This document shows, piece after piece, positions 31,593-39,949 of a stretch of DNA of 64,000 nucleotides. The notes beneath the pieces are model-generated. The model saw only the letters and a program-made list of their open reading frames with translations, was not told the DNA's origin and ran no database searches. The stretch covers positions 62,001 to 126,000 of the forward strand of contig CAZRCD010000001.1 of NCBI GenBank assembly GCA_964598485.1, in the 5' to 3' direction. Numbering within the stretch: the first letter of the stretch is position 1; each line of letters opens with the position of its first letter. This DNA comes from SOJA01 sp964598485 (GTDB lineage Archaea; Thermoproteota; Bathyarchaeia; Bathyarchaeales; Bathycorpusculaceae). The translations under genes and the position numbers were made by a program.

Positions 31593-32462
31593 CTTCTCAT
31601 AAATTATATCAACGGAGTCTGGTGGTTCAAAGCCAAGTTTTTCCAACGCTGTGGTTATCGACTTGCGGTTGCAGGCGAATCCATAGATTTTTTTCACTGC
31701 TAAACCATGGCAATAACTCTCGAAAAACCGCATCATGCCAAGCACTGCATCGAGGTCTCCGTCTACGTAGCACGTTTGGATAGTGTCTTCATGCCATTCT
31801 CGCGCTGTCGCATCATCGAATAGTGTTAAACCATTTAATTCTCCTTTTTCGTTCTCATGCACTATTGCTTTTTGCTCTTCTACAAATCGCTTCAGGGCGG
31901 CCTTCTCCAGTGAGAACCAGTGAAATAAAACCGTGTATAAACCTGCTGCACTACGGAAAGTTTTTGAGTTTTGTAGGTAACTCCATATTTCCTCTGGTTC
32001 GTCTTTTTCCGCGAATCTTGATTTTTTGCTTCTTTCATCGGTTACGTTTTTAGTCACCATTTCAACAAATTCTGCTACTGATTTGAATCCCAGCTTTTTT
32101 ACCACCGCTTGTGCAGCCTTGTTATTTGATCCTGTTGCAAGTCTTGCCACCTTTGCTTCTTTCTTTTTCGCGTACTCCAAACATTTTCGGGTTATTGCTG
32201 TCGCCACTCCCATCCGCCTATAGTTTGGATCTGTTCTCGCTGCGCTAAGCCACACTTCACCTGGCTTGTCTACGTTTAAATGGGAGATCCCAACTGGCAT
32301 GCCGTCGATTGTGGCTACAAACACTCCGCCATTTTTCTCCTTAAGCCATCTATCCCAAACCTTCGGTACATAGTCACCCCAACTCCATGTTTTCTCACAG
32401 AACCTGAACACGACCTCTCTATCAGAAACGTAGGCCTTACGCACAAAAATCCTCCTTTTCAA
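31581..32462 (-). CDS. GNAT-family N-acetyltransferase
   Basis: 293 residues. The first 150 form a GNAT domain: FVATIDGMPVGISHLNV strand pair, VWLSAARTDPNYRRMGVATAITRKCLEYAKKKEAKVARLATG with the RRMGVA acetyl-CoA loop, and NNKAAQAVVKKLGFKSVAEF. The second half is a weaker alpha/beta domain ending FACNRKSITTALEKLGFEPPD, likely a second, degenerate GNAT fold. Substrate unknown. It is monocistronic and starts with no gene close upstream. Confidence 0.85.
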   Translation of the reverse strand: MKRRIFVRKAYVSDREVVFRFCEKTWSWGDYVPKVWDRWLKEKNGGVFVATIDGMPVGISHLNVDKPGEVWLSAARTDPNYRRMGVATAITRKCLEYAKKKEAKVARLATGSNNKAAQAVVKKLGFKSVAEFVEMVTKNVTDERSKKSRFAEKDEPEEIWSYLQNSKTFRSAAGLYTVLFHWFSLEKAALKRFVEEQKAIVHENEKGELNGLTLFDDATAREWHEDTIQTCYVDGDLDAVLGMMRFFESYCHGLAVKKIYGFACNRKSITTALEKLGFEPPDSVDIIYEKRLS

Positions 32463-32621
32463 CCCTTTTACCCTCCCATCAACACAATCTGCACACGCAA
32501 CTATTCAGAAAACATAAAGATAAGCCTTAAATGATTCATCCAAAATGCGTTGCATCACCACGGCAGCATGCCACACAAAATTTCTCTATGGTAACCGAAA
32601 GAGGAGAAAATAGTTTGGTTA

Positions 32622-32698
32622 TGGCGCCGCCGGTAGGACTCGAACCTACGACCGACTGGTTAACAGCCAGCCGCTCTACCTAGCTGAGCTACGGCGGC
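32622..32698 (-). tRNA. tRNA-Asn (GTT), CCA encoded
   Basis: On the minus strand the gene starts GCCGCCG at 32698, pairs with CGGCGGC at the 3' side, has the T-arm GTAGG-TTCGAGT-CCTAC and the anticodon stem-loop CTGGC-TGTTAAC-CAG with anticodon GTT. The discriminator G (32625) is followed by genome-encoded CCA (32622-32624). No intron. Confidence 0.95.
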
Positions 32699-32730
32699 TC
32701 ATACTTTATGAGTTTTGAGTTTTCCAGTGA

Positions 32731-32739
32731 TATTTAAGT
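32731..32739 (-). promoter_or_regulatory. TATA box of tRNA-Asn
   Basis: AACTTAAATA on the minus strand, 33-41 bases upstream of the mature 5' end, the distance expected for an archaeal tRNA promoter with a short leader. Confidence 0.5.
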
Positions 32740-32863
32740 TTAGTCATAGAACAGTTTAGTAGCAACGTAAGCCTCGTTTTGATTATACGTGCCTTAAATG
32801 AGCAAACTAGAATAGAAAGAATATAAACACACGACATGAAAAAATCAACGCTCAGTCGCGTGT

Positions 32864-33292
32864 TCAGTATGAACGGTGATAAGGTCTCAACAGTTCTTCC
32901 AGCACAGAGAGCATTGTTGGAACTTTAGTCACTATGTCTGTAAACGTCACAATACCGACAAGCTTCTCATTCATAACCGGAAGTTTTTTGACCTTTTTCT
33001 TTGCCATAAGCCCAGCCGCTTCATCTAAACTGGCTGTTTCTCTGATGGACACCACTGGACTGGTCATAACTTGCCGCGCAGTGAGGATTTCTGGCGCTAA
33101 GCACGGCTCCACCACCCTTCTGAGGATGTCACGCTCGGTTATGATGCCTACCGGCCTGTCGCCTTGCACAACTATTATGGAGCCTATATCAAACTTGTTC
33201 ATAGTAGCCACAACCTCTTTAACACTAGAGTCCAGTCGCACCACTCTCACATCTTTTGACATTATGTCTCTAACAAGAACTATACCCGCCAT
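32864..33292 (-). CDS. Tandem CBS-domain protein
   Basis: 142 residues consisting of two CBS motifs only: VRDIMSKDVRVVRLDSSVKEVVATMNKFDIGSIIVV with DRPVGIITERDIL, and ARQVMTSPVVSIRETASLDEAAGLMAKKKVKKLPVM with KLVGIVTFTDI. Such free-standing pairs bind adenine nucleotides or SAM and regulate a partner. No partner gene is adjacent on the same strand; the tRNA-Asn gene lies downstream. Confidence 0.92.
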   Translation of the reverse strand: MAGIVLVRDIMSKDVRVVRLDSSVKEVVATMNKFDIGSIIVVQGDRPVGIITERDILRRVVEPCLAPEILTARQVMTSPVVSIRETASLDEAAGLMAKKKVKKLPVMNEKLVGIVTFTDIVTKVPTMLSVLEELLRPYHRSY

Positions 33293-33649
33293 CTCACTTT
33301 GCCTCCAAACAACGACTAGTTATTATAGTCTCGGTTCTTTATGTGTTTTGACCCTTCAGGAGAAAAATGAAAAATGTTCCTCGAATAGAAAGGATAAGTG
33401 TACCAACACTATGCGCTTCTGCATCGGTTAGCATACTTAAACAATAAGAAACGTTTGCTTGCAGATGATACACCTCAGTTTCACCTATGATCTTATGACT
33501 GCAGGACAATATGAGTGAATCAATGTCATCGAGATAACAGATGTGAATCAATAATTACTGTTTTGCGAAACAGATGAGAGTAAAGTTTAAATACCTACTT
33601 AATGTAGTAACTTAGCTATTAAACCAAAATATAATCGAGGTGTAGCAAA
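33293..33649. other. Gap with the promoter of the 66-residue gene
   Basis: I see no convincing gene here; a 70-codon minus-strand frame (33339-33551) has no recognisable features. At the right end TTTAAATA (33586-33593) forms a TATA box, and GAGGTG sits about ten bases before the ATG at 33650. Confidence 0.4.
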
Positions 33650-33850
33650 ATGGTCAGCGAAGGAAGAGGGCGCTTGTTCAGAAGGACAGACGGTAAGTAC
33701 TTGATCTATCTGCCAGTGTACCTGGCTGAAGACAGCATGTTCCCATTCAAAGGCTCAGACAGCATACTTGTAAAAGTAAGCTTCAAACCTGGCGGACAAG
33801 AGAAACTACTCATAGAAAAGTGGGTAGAACCAGAACCAGAAGAACAGTAA
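33650..33850 (+). CDS. Small conserved-looking protein, unknown function
   Basis: 66 residues, strongly promoted (TATA box at 33586 and GAGGTG ribosome site). The sequence is beta-rich: GRGRLFRRTDGKYLIYLPVYLAEDSMFPF and SILVKVSFKPGGQEKLLIEKW, ending in an acidic EPEPEEQ tail. The two half-sequences are compatible with a small swapped-hairpin barrel such as AbrB-like proteins, but I would not assign it. Probably abundant, given its signals. Confidence 0.65.
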   Translation: MVSEGRGRLFRRTDGKYLIYLPVYLAEDSMFPFKGSDSILVKVSFKPGGQEKLLIEKWVEPEPEEQ

Positions 33851-33987
33851 GATCGAATTATTGCAACTGTTCATAAGATCCGAAATTAGAATTGCAGGGC
33901 AGAGAAAAAGTCAAAGTATTTACGAACAACCTCCTTTTTTTAACATTAGAAAATTTCTGTTGATTAAACGATATGGTTATCCAGTGT

Positions 33988-35451
33988 CTAGATTCCAGCC
34001 CTCTTCGCTTTAAACTCTACTATCTTGACAAAAACTTCATACAAAGACCGTAGAATCGTTCCACGCCATTTCCCAACGAAACCCAAACGAATTAATTCAC
34101 CTATCCAATAAAGGTCGTGCTTCAAACATTTGGCCAGCAACTCCTTATGAAACTCATTCATCTCAGTTTCTTTGAACCAATCCTCATCTTTCAATCTACC
34201 CATCGGAACGAAAAACAAAGGCACGATTAAACTTCTAATATCCTTAAGGTCATCCATCAACTCGATTGTTTTGATGATATCTTCTTCTGTTTCTTCTGGC
34301 ACGCCTACGATTAGTGTGCACGCTGGAATGAGATTGTTGTCGTGCATGAGCCCCATGCCCGTGCGAACGACTTCAGGCCATTCCTCAGGTTTAAACGGGT
34401 GCGCCTTAGCTGGCATAGTTTTCTTCGCAAGCTCCGCCGAACCTGTCTCTATCCCGATTTCTGCACCCAACCATGGTTGTTTCTGCAGTATAATCTCACA
34501 GATTTTCGAGAAAAGCTTTGGTTTGGACGCCACGGCTGCAAGGGAGCAATGGCTCCATCCTATCCCATTGCATTTTTCCACAACAAGCTCATGAAGTTTG
34601 ATGAGTTTTTCATCGTTCGGAATGGTGTTTTTAGAACCGTAAAGCATGACGTCTTCAGCGTGAAAGCATACACAACCTTTGTTTTTCATGGTCACATCTA
34701 TTTCCCGCAATATATTCTCATACGGATACCACCTTAAGGGCCTTAACGTCACGCTGCAGAATTCGCATCCTCGACAACATCCACGACCGATTTCTATCAA
34801 GTTGTCAATTGAAGGCGCTACGATTTCCGGTATTTCTTCCGAACTTGGAGTTTCTTTAACTGGTACTTCGTAATATTGTGGACAATCATCATCGTCCAGT
34901 GCAGCTCGAAAGATTTTCCCAACAACCTTTTCAGCTTCCCCAGCGATTATACAGTCTATCCCGTGCTCCTTAACAAATTCTGGTCTGTACTTGAACTCCC
35001 AAACACCAGGACCGCCCAAAACAATTTTTAAACCTCGGTTTTTCGCTTCCTGAATTTCTGGCTTTTCCATTAAGACGCGGAAGTATTGGGCCAGAAATGG
35101 TTCTTTCTTCAGAATAGCAGCCAAGGTGCTTGATGCTGGACCTATACCGAAGGGGTCCATAACATGGATACCTAAAACCTTGGCTTCATCAATGTATTTC
35201 CCCAGATGATCTGGGTCAACAGTTAATACATCGAAGCCTTCACTTAGGAGCTGAGCTTCAATCTTTCTCAATCCGTAAGGAGCTGCAACTGGTATACCAT
35301 CTTTTGTTTTGATTGGCGGAAAAAAGAGCCGTTTATAAAGCCAGTCCGGAATAACATTCGGAGGAGCACATGTTCCAAAACCCACGAATATGTTGTGATG
35401 ATACTCACTCATTAGAGTTCGATCAGCGGTCAAGATTATTCTATCGCTCAC
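33988..35451 (-). CDS. B12-binding-domain radical SAM protein
   Basis: 487 residues. Residues 1-190 form a cobalamin-binding Rossmann-like domain (GLRKIEAQLLSEGFDVLTVD, GLKIVLGGPGVWEF). The radical SAM barrel begins at IEIGRGCCRGCEFCSVTLRP, where C-x3-C-x2-C binds the [4Fe-4S] cluster, followed by FHAEDVMLYG and AEIGIETGSAELAKKTMPAK. The C-terminus is a helical tail. Members include methyltransferases and ring-modifying enzymes. The gene is divergent from a UbiA prenyltransferase, across a 76-base gap containing a palindrome, so it may act on the same lipid or quinone product. Confidence 0.85.
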   Translation of the reverse strand: MSDRIILTADRTLMSEYHHNIFVGFGTCAPPNVIPDWLYKRLFFPPIKTKDGIPVAAPYGLRKIEAQLLSEGFDVLTVDPDHLGKYIDEAKVLGIHVMDPFGIGPASSTLAAILKKEPFLAQYFRVLMEKPEIQEAKNRGLKIVLGGPGVWEFKYRPEFVKEHGIDCIIAGEAEKVVGKIFRAALDDDDCPQYYEVPVKETPSSEEIPEIVAPSIDNLIEIGRGCCRGCEFCSVTLRPLRWYPYENILREIDVTMKNKGCVCFHAEDVMLYGSKNTIPNDEKLIKLHELVVEKCNGIGWSHCSLAAVASKPKLFSKICEIILQKQPWLGAEIGIETGSAELAKKTMPAKAHPFKPEEWPEVVRTGMGLMHDNNLIPACTLIVGVPEETEEDIIKTIELMDDLKDIRSLIVPLFFVPMGRLKDEDWFKETEMNEFHKELLAKCLKHDLYWIGELIRLGFVGKWRGTILRSLYEVFVKIVEFKAKRAGI

Positions 35452-35503
35452 GGTCGTTGTTCGCTCCTGAAATGGATATTGTTAATTCCAAAACATTTAA
35501 GTT

Positions 35504-35515
35504 TTGATATATCAA
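35504..35515. promoter_or_regulatory. Palindrome TTGATATATCAA in the radical SAM/UbiA divergent promoter
   Basis: Perfect 12-bp palindrome, with TTTTGATATATCAA shared with 37429-37442. It follows a CATTTAAG TATA-like box (35485-35492) and precedes the UbiA ATG at 35528 by 12 bases, a position where a bound repressor would block transcription. Confidence 0.6.
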
Positions 35516-35527
35516 CTAAACCTCACG

Positions 35528-36463
35528 ATGAAAACTTCGCAACTCGTTAATACTTTTGGCAAATTCTATTACTCTACAGCGCTTAAGCAATACGTTAAAG
35601 TCACTAGGATTGAGAGCTGGCTTGGGTGGATTTTCAGTTTTTCTTTTGGTTGTGTATTCTTGGGTTTACCTTCCATTTGGCGCATGATTTCTATTTCATT
35701 CGCCTTTTTATTTGCTACTGCCAGCGTCTTTGTTTTGAATCAATTCTTTGACCGAGAAGACGACAAGGAAAACGTTATCAAGTCTGATTTACTTGTGGCA
35801 TCGGGGAAGATGGCGCCACGAACAGCATTAGTCTTTTCCTTTTCACTTATTGCTTCTTGTTTAGTCTTAGTAATTTCAGCCGATGTCAATCTTATACCTT
35901 TATTCCTCATTTATCTTGTTTTTTGGACTGCATATTCTGCTCCACCTTTTAGACTTAAAGCCATACCAATCGTAGACTTCATCATTTCAGGCATAGGGGC
36001 TGGTCTGCTTCCGTTTCTAATAGGTACAAGTATTTCTCGCCCATTAGCCAACAACATATTAGTCATTCTACTGAGTGCCACACCATTGATATTGGCTCAT
36101 TGCAGTGGTCACATTTTGCAAGCTTTAGGTGATTACGAAGCAGATCGGAAAGCAGGGATTCAAACCTTTGTTGTTAAATACGGAAGGAAAAAAGGCGCTG
36201 TTTTGATGGGTCTTTTGTCTCTTGCAACAGGGGTTTTCCCCTTTATTTACGCTGGCTTCGGCTTATTATCTCTCAGCTATATTCCCCTATTATTCATACC
36301 ATTTCCATTCTGTATACCAATCGCTAGACGTTACATAAACGTACTTGAAGACCCAACAACAGAAAATGTCGTCACTTTACATAAAGTAGTGAGAAAATAC
36401 GGAATACTGATAATGTTGGTGGTAGGGATTTATGTACTTGCCGGAAAAATTCTTGCTTTCTAA
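35528..36463 (+). CDS. UbiA-family prenyltransferase
   Basis: 311 residues and about eight or nine membrane helices. The first Asp-rich site is NQFFDREDDKENVIKSD and the second DYEADRKAGIQT, the N-x3-D-x3-D and D-x3-D patterns that bind the Mg-prenyl diphosphate. Archaeal relatives include DGGGP synthase and quinone/menaquinone prenyltransferases. The ATG at 35528 is chosen; the TTG at 35504 lies inside the palindrome. The acceptor cannot be read from the sequence; the divergent radical SAM gene may act in the same pathway. Confidence 0.88.
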   Translation: MKTSQLVNTFGKFYYSTALKQYVKVTRIESWLGWIFSFSFGCVFLGLPSIWRMISISFAFLFATASVFVLNQFFDREDDKENVIKSDLLVASGKMAPRTALVFSFSLIASCLVLVISADVNLIPLFLIYLVFWTAYSAPPFRLKAIPIVDFIISGIGAGLLPFLIGTSISRPLANNILVILLSATPLILAHCSGHILQALGDYEADRKAGIQTFVVKYGRKKGAVLMGLLSLATGVFPFIYAGFGLLSLSYIPLLFIPFPFCIPIARRYINVLEDPTTENVVTLHKVVRKYGILIMLVVGIYVLAGKILAF

Positions 36464-36508
36464 GACTGCACAACTTTCACACTCAACGTTAATAAAAAGG
36501 GATGAAAA

Positions 36509-36754
36509 ATGAGTTTACTAGATGTGTTGTCTGGGATCATAACGATTACTTGCGGAGTTGTAATTGGGACTGTACTCACGTGGATTATCAGCTATTATAT
36601 GGTCAAAAGAGTTCTGCCAAAACTTTTGAAATCTTTAAGCAACAACCCTGAGGTCATAAAGGCGATCCAAGCGATGAGAATGAACTCTAACTGCGAACAA
36701 ACTCAACCGAAGACCTCAGACAAAAGAAGTGAGCAACAAAAAGCTCATATCTAG
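36509..36754 (+). CDS. Small single-pass membrane protein
   Basis: 81 residues: one N-terminal membrane helix (VLSGIITITCGVVIGTVLTW), then an amphipathic segment KRVLPKLLKSLSNNPEVIKAIQAM and a polar tail. It starts 46 bases after the UbiA gene on the same strand, so it may be an accessory subunit of that membrane enzyme. No family recognised. Confidence 0.55.
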   Translation: MSLLDVLSGIITITCGVVIGTVLTWIISYYMVKRVLPKLLKSLSNNPEVIKAIQAMRMNSNCEQTQPKTSDKRSEQQKAHI

Positions 36755-36821
36755 CTTAGATTGATACCGACATTGAAAAATGTAATAATTCTTTCAAATG
36801 TGTCGAAATGTGTTCATTTGA

Positions 36822-36959
36822 GTCTTCGAAATTGAAGAAAAGAAAATTTCGGTTGCTCATCCAGAAAGATGTCATCTTTGTCTTGTCTGCAAGGCGGAGT
36901 GCCTTGCTCGCACCATCAAAATCGCTGAGATAGCAGTTTTAACTGGTGAAATCAAATAA
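36822..36959 (+). pseudogene. Ferredoxin-like remnant
   Basis: An open frame of 45 codons with no start encodes ISVAHPERCHLCLVCKAEC then LARTIKIAEIAVLTGEIK. C-x2-C-x2-C-x3-C is a complete [4Fe-4S] motif but the Pro that normally follows is lost (ECLAR), and the second motif is absent. It lies in the gap between the small membrane protein gene and the PadR gene. Probably the worn C-terminal half of a ferredoxin-type protein. Confidence 0.45.
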
Positions 36960-37067
36960 ACGAATAACCGTTCTTCCGAGAAAAATCACCTTCAAAATAA
37001 TTAGTGAACACTTGAACTGTGGGCATGAATTGTATAAAATATTACCGTGGATATCATAAAACGCAAG

Positions 37068-37400
37068 CTAGGTTTTTCTGTGACTAATCAAGTCCATAAG
37101 AACTTGCTTAAGCGGTTTGTTGAACATTCCCTGTACTTTCCTGAGAAGACGTTCACCTCTCCTAGTTAAAGAATAATACCTCAGCCTTCTTTTCCCCTTC
37201 TCAACCCATTCACTCACAGCAAACCCTCCCTTCTCTAGTTTACGGAGAAAGGGATACACCATGGCAGGCTTCAGTTTTTGACCCGTCAACCTCTTAAACT
37301 CCAAGATAAGCTCATACCCATGTCTAGGTTTGTCCGAAAGAAGCCACAAGATGACTGGCCTTTCGAGTCCGCGTAGAAATGCGTCATTGACTTTAACCAT
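37068..37400 (-). CDS. PadR-family transcriptional regulator (copy A)
   Basis: 110 residues from the ATG at 37400, which has GGTGA eight bases upstream; the frame extends to 37478 without a better start. Winged helix of the PadR type: LERPVILWLLSDKPRHGYELILEFKRLTGQKLKPAMVYPFLRKLEKGGFAVSEWVEKGKRRLRYYSLTRRGERLL. The terminal helix is short, as in subgroup-2 PadR proteins. Its promoter carries the palindrome TTGATATATCAA (37431-37442), also present before UbiA; autoregulation and control of UbiA are inferred. Confidence 0.88.
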   Translation of the reverse strand: MVKVNDAFLRGLERPVILWLLSDKPRHGYELILEFKRLTGQKLKPAMVYPFLRKLEKGGFAVSEWVEKGKRRLRYYSLTRRGERLLRKVQGMFNKPLKQVLMDLISHRKT

Positions 37401-37430
37401 CAAATGTTCACCATAAAAGTATTTTAAATT

Positions 37431-37442
37431 TTGATATATCAA
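37431..37442. promoter_or_regulatory. Palindrome TTGATATATCAA in the PadR copy A promoter
   Basis: Perfect 12-bp palindrome directly upstream of the TATA-like TTTAAAATA of copy A (minus strand). It is the same sequence as at 35504-35515, including two extra T on the left. Good candidate operator for PadR. Confidence 0.6.
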
Positions 37443-37529
37443 GCTTTCGGAGAATTTAAGAATCTGAACATGAACCATAAATGTATAAACTAAGATACGT
37501 ATGATTATTGTTTTTGGGTGGACACTCTA

Positions 37530-37862
37530 ATGGCAGATTTAGAATCAGACATCATTAAGGCTACTGTGAGAGGTTTCAGCAGAGTCCTAATTCTGTGGTT
37601 AATAAGCCAAAAACCCATGTCAGGCTACAGTGTTAAAAAAGAATTAAAGAGGTTGACCGGACAAAATTTCCATTCAGGCGTAGTATATCCTCTTTTGTAT
37701 GACCTAGAAGAAAAGGAACTGATCACTGGACAATGGATGCAGAAAGGTCGGAAACGAATCAAATATTACTCGATAACAGAAGAAGGCACAAAGCTTTTAG
37801 ACTTTCTACGAAAAATTTTCGAGATGCCCATTAAGGAGATTCTTGAGGGCTTCATCATTTAG
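37530..37862 (+). CDS. PadR-family transcriptional regulator (copy B)
   Basis: 110 residues from the ATG at 37530 (GGTGG upstream; GTG at 37518 is an alternative). It parallels copy A: FSRVLILWLISQKPMSGYSVKKELKRLTGQNFHSGVVYPLLYDLEEKELITGQWMQKGRKRIKYYSITEEGTKLL. The two genes are divergent, 130 bases apart, and look like an old duplication. Its own promoter region does not contain the palindrome, so it may read a different signal. Confidence 0.88.
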   Translation: MADLESDIIKATVRGFSRVLILWLISQKPMSGYSVKKELKRLTGQNFHSGVVYPLLYDLEEKELITGQWMQKGRKRIKYYSITEEGTKLLDFLRKIFEMPIKEILEGFII

Positions 37863-38302
37863 AATGATTAATACCTCTCTCTTCTGAGAAAATTGCATGT
37901 TTATCTTTCAACATTCCGTATCGAACCATTACAAGATGCTACAGAATAAAGATTTTTGACGTTTATTAAGCATATACAAGTTTATGAAGACCCTTGGAGT
38001 CTACAGCAGAGAACCTGCAATGAGTTCTGAGTTTTAACGCCTGTACACAAAGTTCGATATTAAAATTGAAGCATAATAGGTTTATCTCCTCGTGAGAGAG
38101 AAGATGAAGAATTCCGATTGGAGCACCGGACACATGTTTAGGTAACGCTGAAAACCCGCTCTTCGAAAAAAGGTGCTACTTAGAACTGCAAAAAATTCTG
38201 GAAAAGATACCCTGAATTTAGGATTAAAAATAAAAGAATTGCGTTAGAAAAACATATATGGTATGTCATCGATTTGAATGTTCTATCAATAAGGTGAGCA
38301 AC
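37863..38302. other. Gap with promoter of KorAB and a possible decayed ORF
   Basis: No intact gene. From about 38135 to 38214 a frame encodes IGAPDTCLGNAENPLFEKRC and a helical LELQKILEKIP before a stop, preceded in another frame by LVREKMKNSDWSTGHM; together this looks like a short gene broken by a shift. An AT-rich box (about 38216-38236, TTTAGGATTAAAAATAAAAG) is the likely KorA promoter. Confidence 0.35.
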
Positions 38303-39949
38303 GTGCAAAAACTGATTTTAGTTGGCGGAGCAGCTGGAGCTGGAGTTGCAAGGACATCCGTTTTAATAGGCAAGACATTCACAAGACTCGGTTACTACGT
38401 TTTCAACTATCGAGATTACCCTTCACTTATAACAGGCGGCCACAACTTCAACGTCTTGAAGATATCTGACAAACCAGTTTATTCCCATGAGACATTCTGT
38501 GATGTAATCATCGCATTAGATCAAGAAACAATAGATAGACATGAAAAACAGTTAAACACAGATGGATTTGTATTAGGCGATAAAAGCCTGAGCACGAAAA
38601 ATCTTATCGGAGTTGATGTTGGATCCATAATCAAGAAGCTTGGCGTTAGAAAAGTGTTCGGTAACAATGTTTTAATCGGCTCTCTGTTCAAGCTTTTCGG
38701 TTTGCCCATTGATCCGTTCTTGGAGGTTATTGAAGAACAGATCAGAAAGAAAGCTGAAATAGTGAAGGAATCAGCCAGAGAAGGCTACAACGCTGTCGAA
38801 CAGAGAATGAGACTGTTTGAAGCAAACGGAGGAAAAAAATATTTTCTAACAGGAAATCAAGCGGCATCTTCAGGTGCAATAGCTTCTGGTTTAGATGTTT
38901 ATATAGCGTATCCAATAACGCCTGCGACACCTGTCTTACACTTTCTCGCAGCCAGACAATTAAAGCACAACTTTCTAGTCGCTCAGCTTGAAAACGAAAT
39001 AGCCGTCATCAACGCTGCTTTGGGAGCCAGTTACGCTGGCGCCATGACCATGGTTGGAACATCAGGCGCTGGTTTCTCTCTAATGGCTGAAGCTATGAGC
39101 CTGCAAGGTATATCCGAAGTTCCACTTGTTCTCTATCTAGGTCAAAGAACAGGACCGGCTACAGGTGTCCCAACATACACTGCACAGGGCGATCTTAAGT
39201 TTGCTCTCAACGCTGGTCACGGCGAATTCCCACGTGTTGTTATCGCACCTGGAGACCCTAAGGAGACTTTCTACAGAGTTATGGAAGCTTTCTACTTGGC
39301 TTACAAATACAGGGTGCTGTGCATAGTATTATCTGACAAGCATTTAGGTGAGAGCACATTCACTCTTGACGGCTTTGAAGAGCCGTTAGTTAAGCCTTCA
39401 CGGTTCATCGTTGAGAAGCCTTCAACTGATTATAAAAGCTACTTGATGACTGAAAACGGTGTTTCACCGCGAGCCGTTCCAGGTCAAGGTGCGTTTGTCA
39501 GAGCTTCCAGTTACGAGCATGATGATTATGGATATACAACGGAAGATCCAGAATGGGTTGTCAAGATGAATGAGAAGAGACTTGGGAAAATCGAATATCT
39601 CAAACAGGAGATAGATAAACTGAATCCTGTTACTGTCTACGGTGAAGGAAGAAACCTGATTGTAGGATGGGGCTCAACGAAAGGAGCAATTCTTGATGCT
39701 ATGAGAGAACTTGACGATTTCAGGTTTCTACAGGTTTCCTACCTAAGCCCGTTTCCAACCGACAGAGTGAGAAAAGAAGTTGAAGCATCCGACAATGTTG
39801 TGCTTGTAGAGAACAACCTCACAGGTCTACTCGGTCAAGTAATAGCTGAAAAGACAGGGTATTTCATCAAAAACAAAGTTTTGAAGTATAACGCTCGAGC
39901 ATTCACACCTCATGAACTTGTCAATGAAGTTAGGAAGGTGATTGAATGA
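38303..39949 (+). CDS. korA: 2-oxoacid:ferredoxin oxidoreductase, fused gamma-alpha subunit (KorA)
   Basis: Oxidative decarboxylation of a 2-oxoacid with CoA and ferredoxin. The start GTG at 38303 follows GGTGA closely; an ATG at 38258 would add 15 unconserved residues. Residues 1-190 are the gamma domain (ILVGGAAGAGVARTSVLIGKTF, YPSLITGGHNFNVLKISD), and from about 195 the alpha domain: FLTGNQAASSGAIASGLDVYIAYPITPATPVLHFLA and MTMVGTSGAGFSLMAEAMSLQG. About 548 residues, normal for the two-subunit KorAB type. The beta subunit gene overlaps its stop by four bases. Confidence 0.93.
   Translation: MQKLILVGGAAGAGVARTSVLIGKTFTRLGYYVFNYRDYPSLITGGHNFNVLKISDKPVYSHETFCDVIIALDQETIDRHEKQLNTDGFVLGDKSLSTKNLIGVDVGSIIKKLGVRKVFGNNVLIGSLFKLFGLPIDPFLEVIEEQIRKKAEIVKESAREGYNAVEQRMRLFEANGGKKYFLTGNQAASSGAIASGLDVYIAYPITPATPVLHFLAARQLKHNFLVAQLENEIAVINAALGASYAGAMTMVGTSGAGFSLMAEAMSLQGISEVPLVLYLGQRTGPATGVPTYTAQGDLKFALNAGHGEFPRVVIAPGDPKETFYRVMEAFYLAYKYRVLCIVLSDKHLGESTFTLDGFEEPLVKPSRFIVEKPSTDYKSYLMTENGVSPRAVPGQGAFVRASSYEHDDYGYTTEDPEWVVKMNEKRLGKIEYLKQEIDKLNPVTVYGEGRNLIVGWGSTKGAILDAMRELDDFRFLQVSYLSPFPTDRVRKEVEASDNVVLVENNLTGLLGQVIAEKTGYFIKNKVLKYNARAFTPHELVNEVRKVIE

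Noticed and set aside
33339..33551. 70-codon minus-strand frame
   Set aside because: No recognisable features, no ribosome site, and it would overlap the promoter region of the 66-residue gene.
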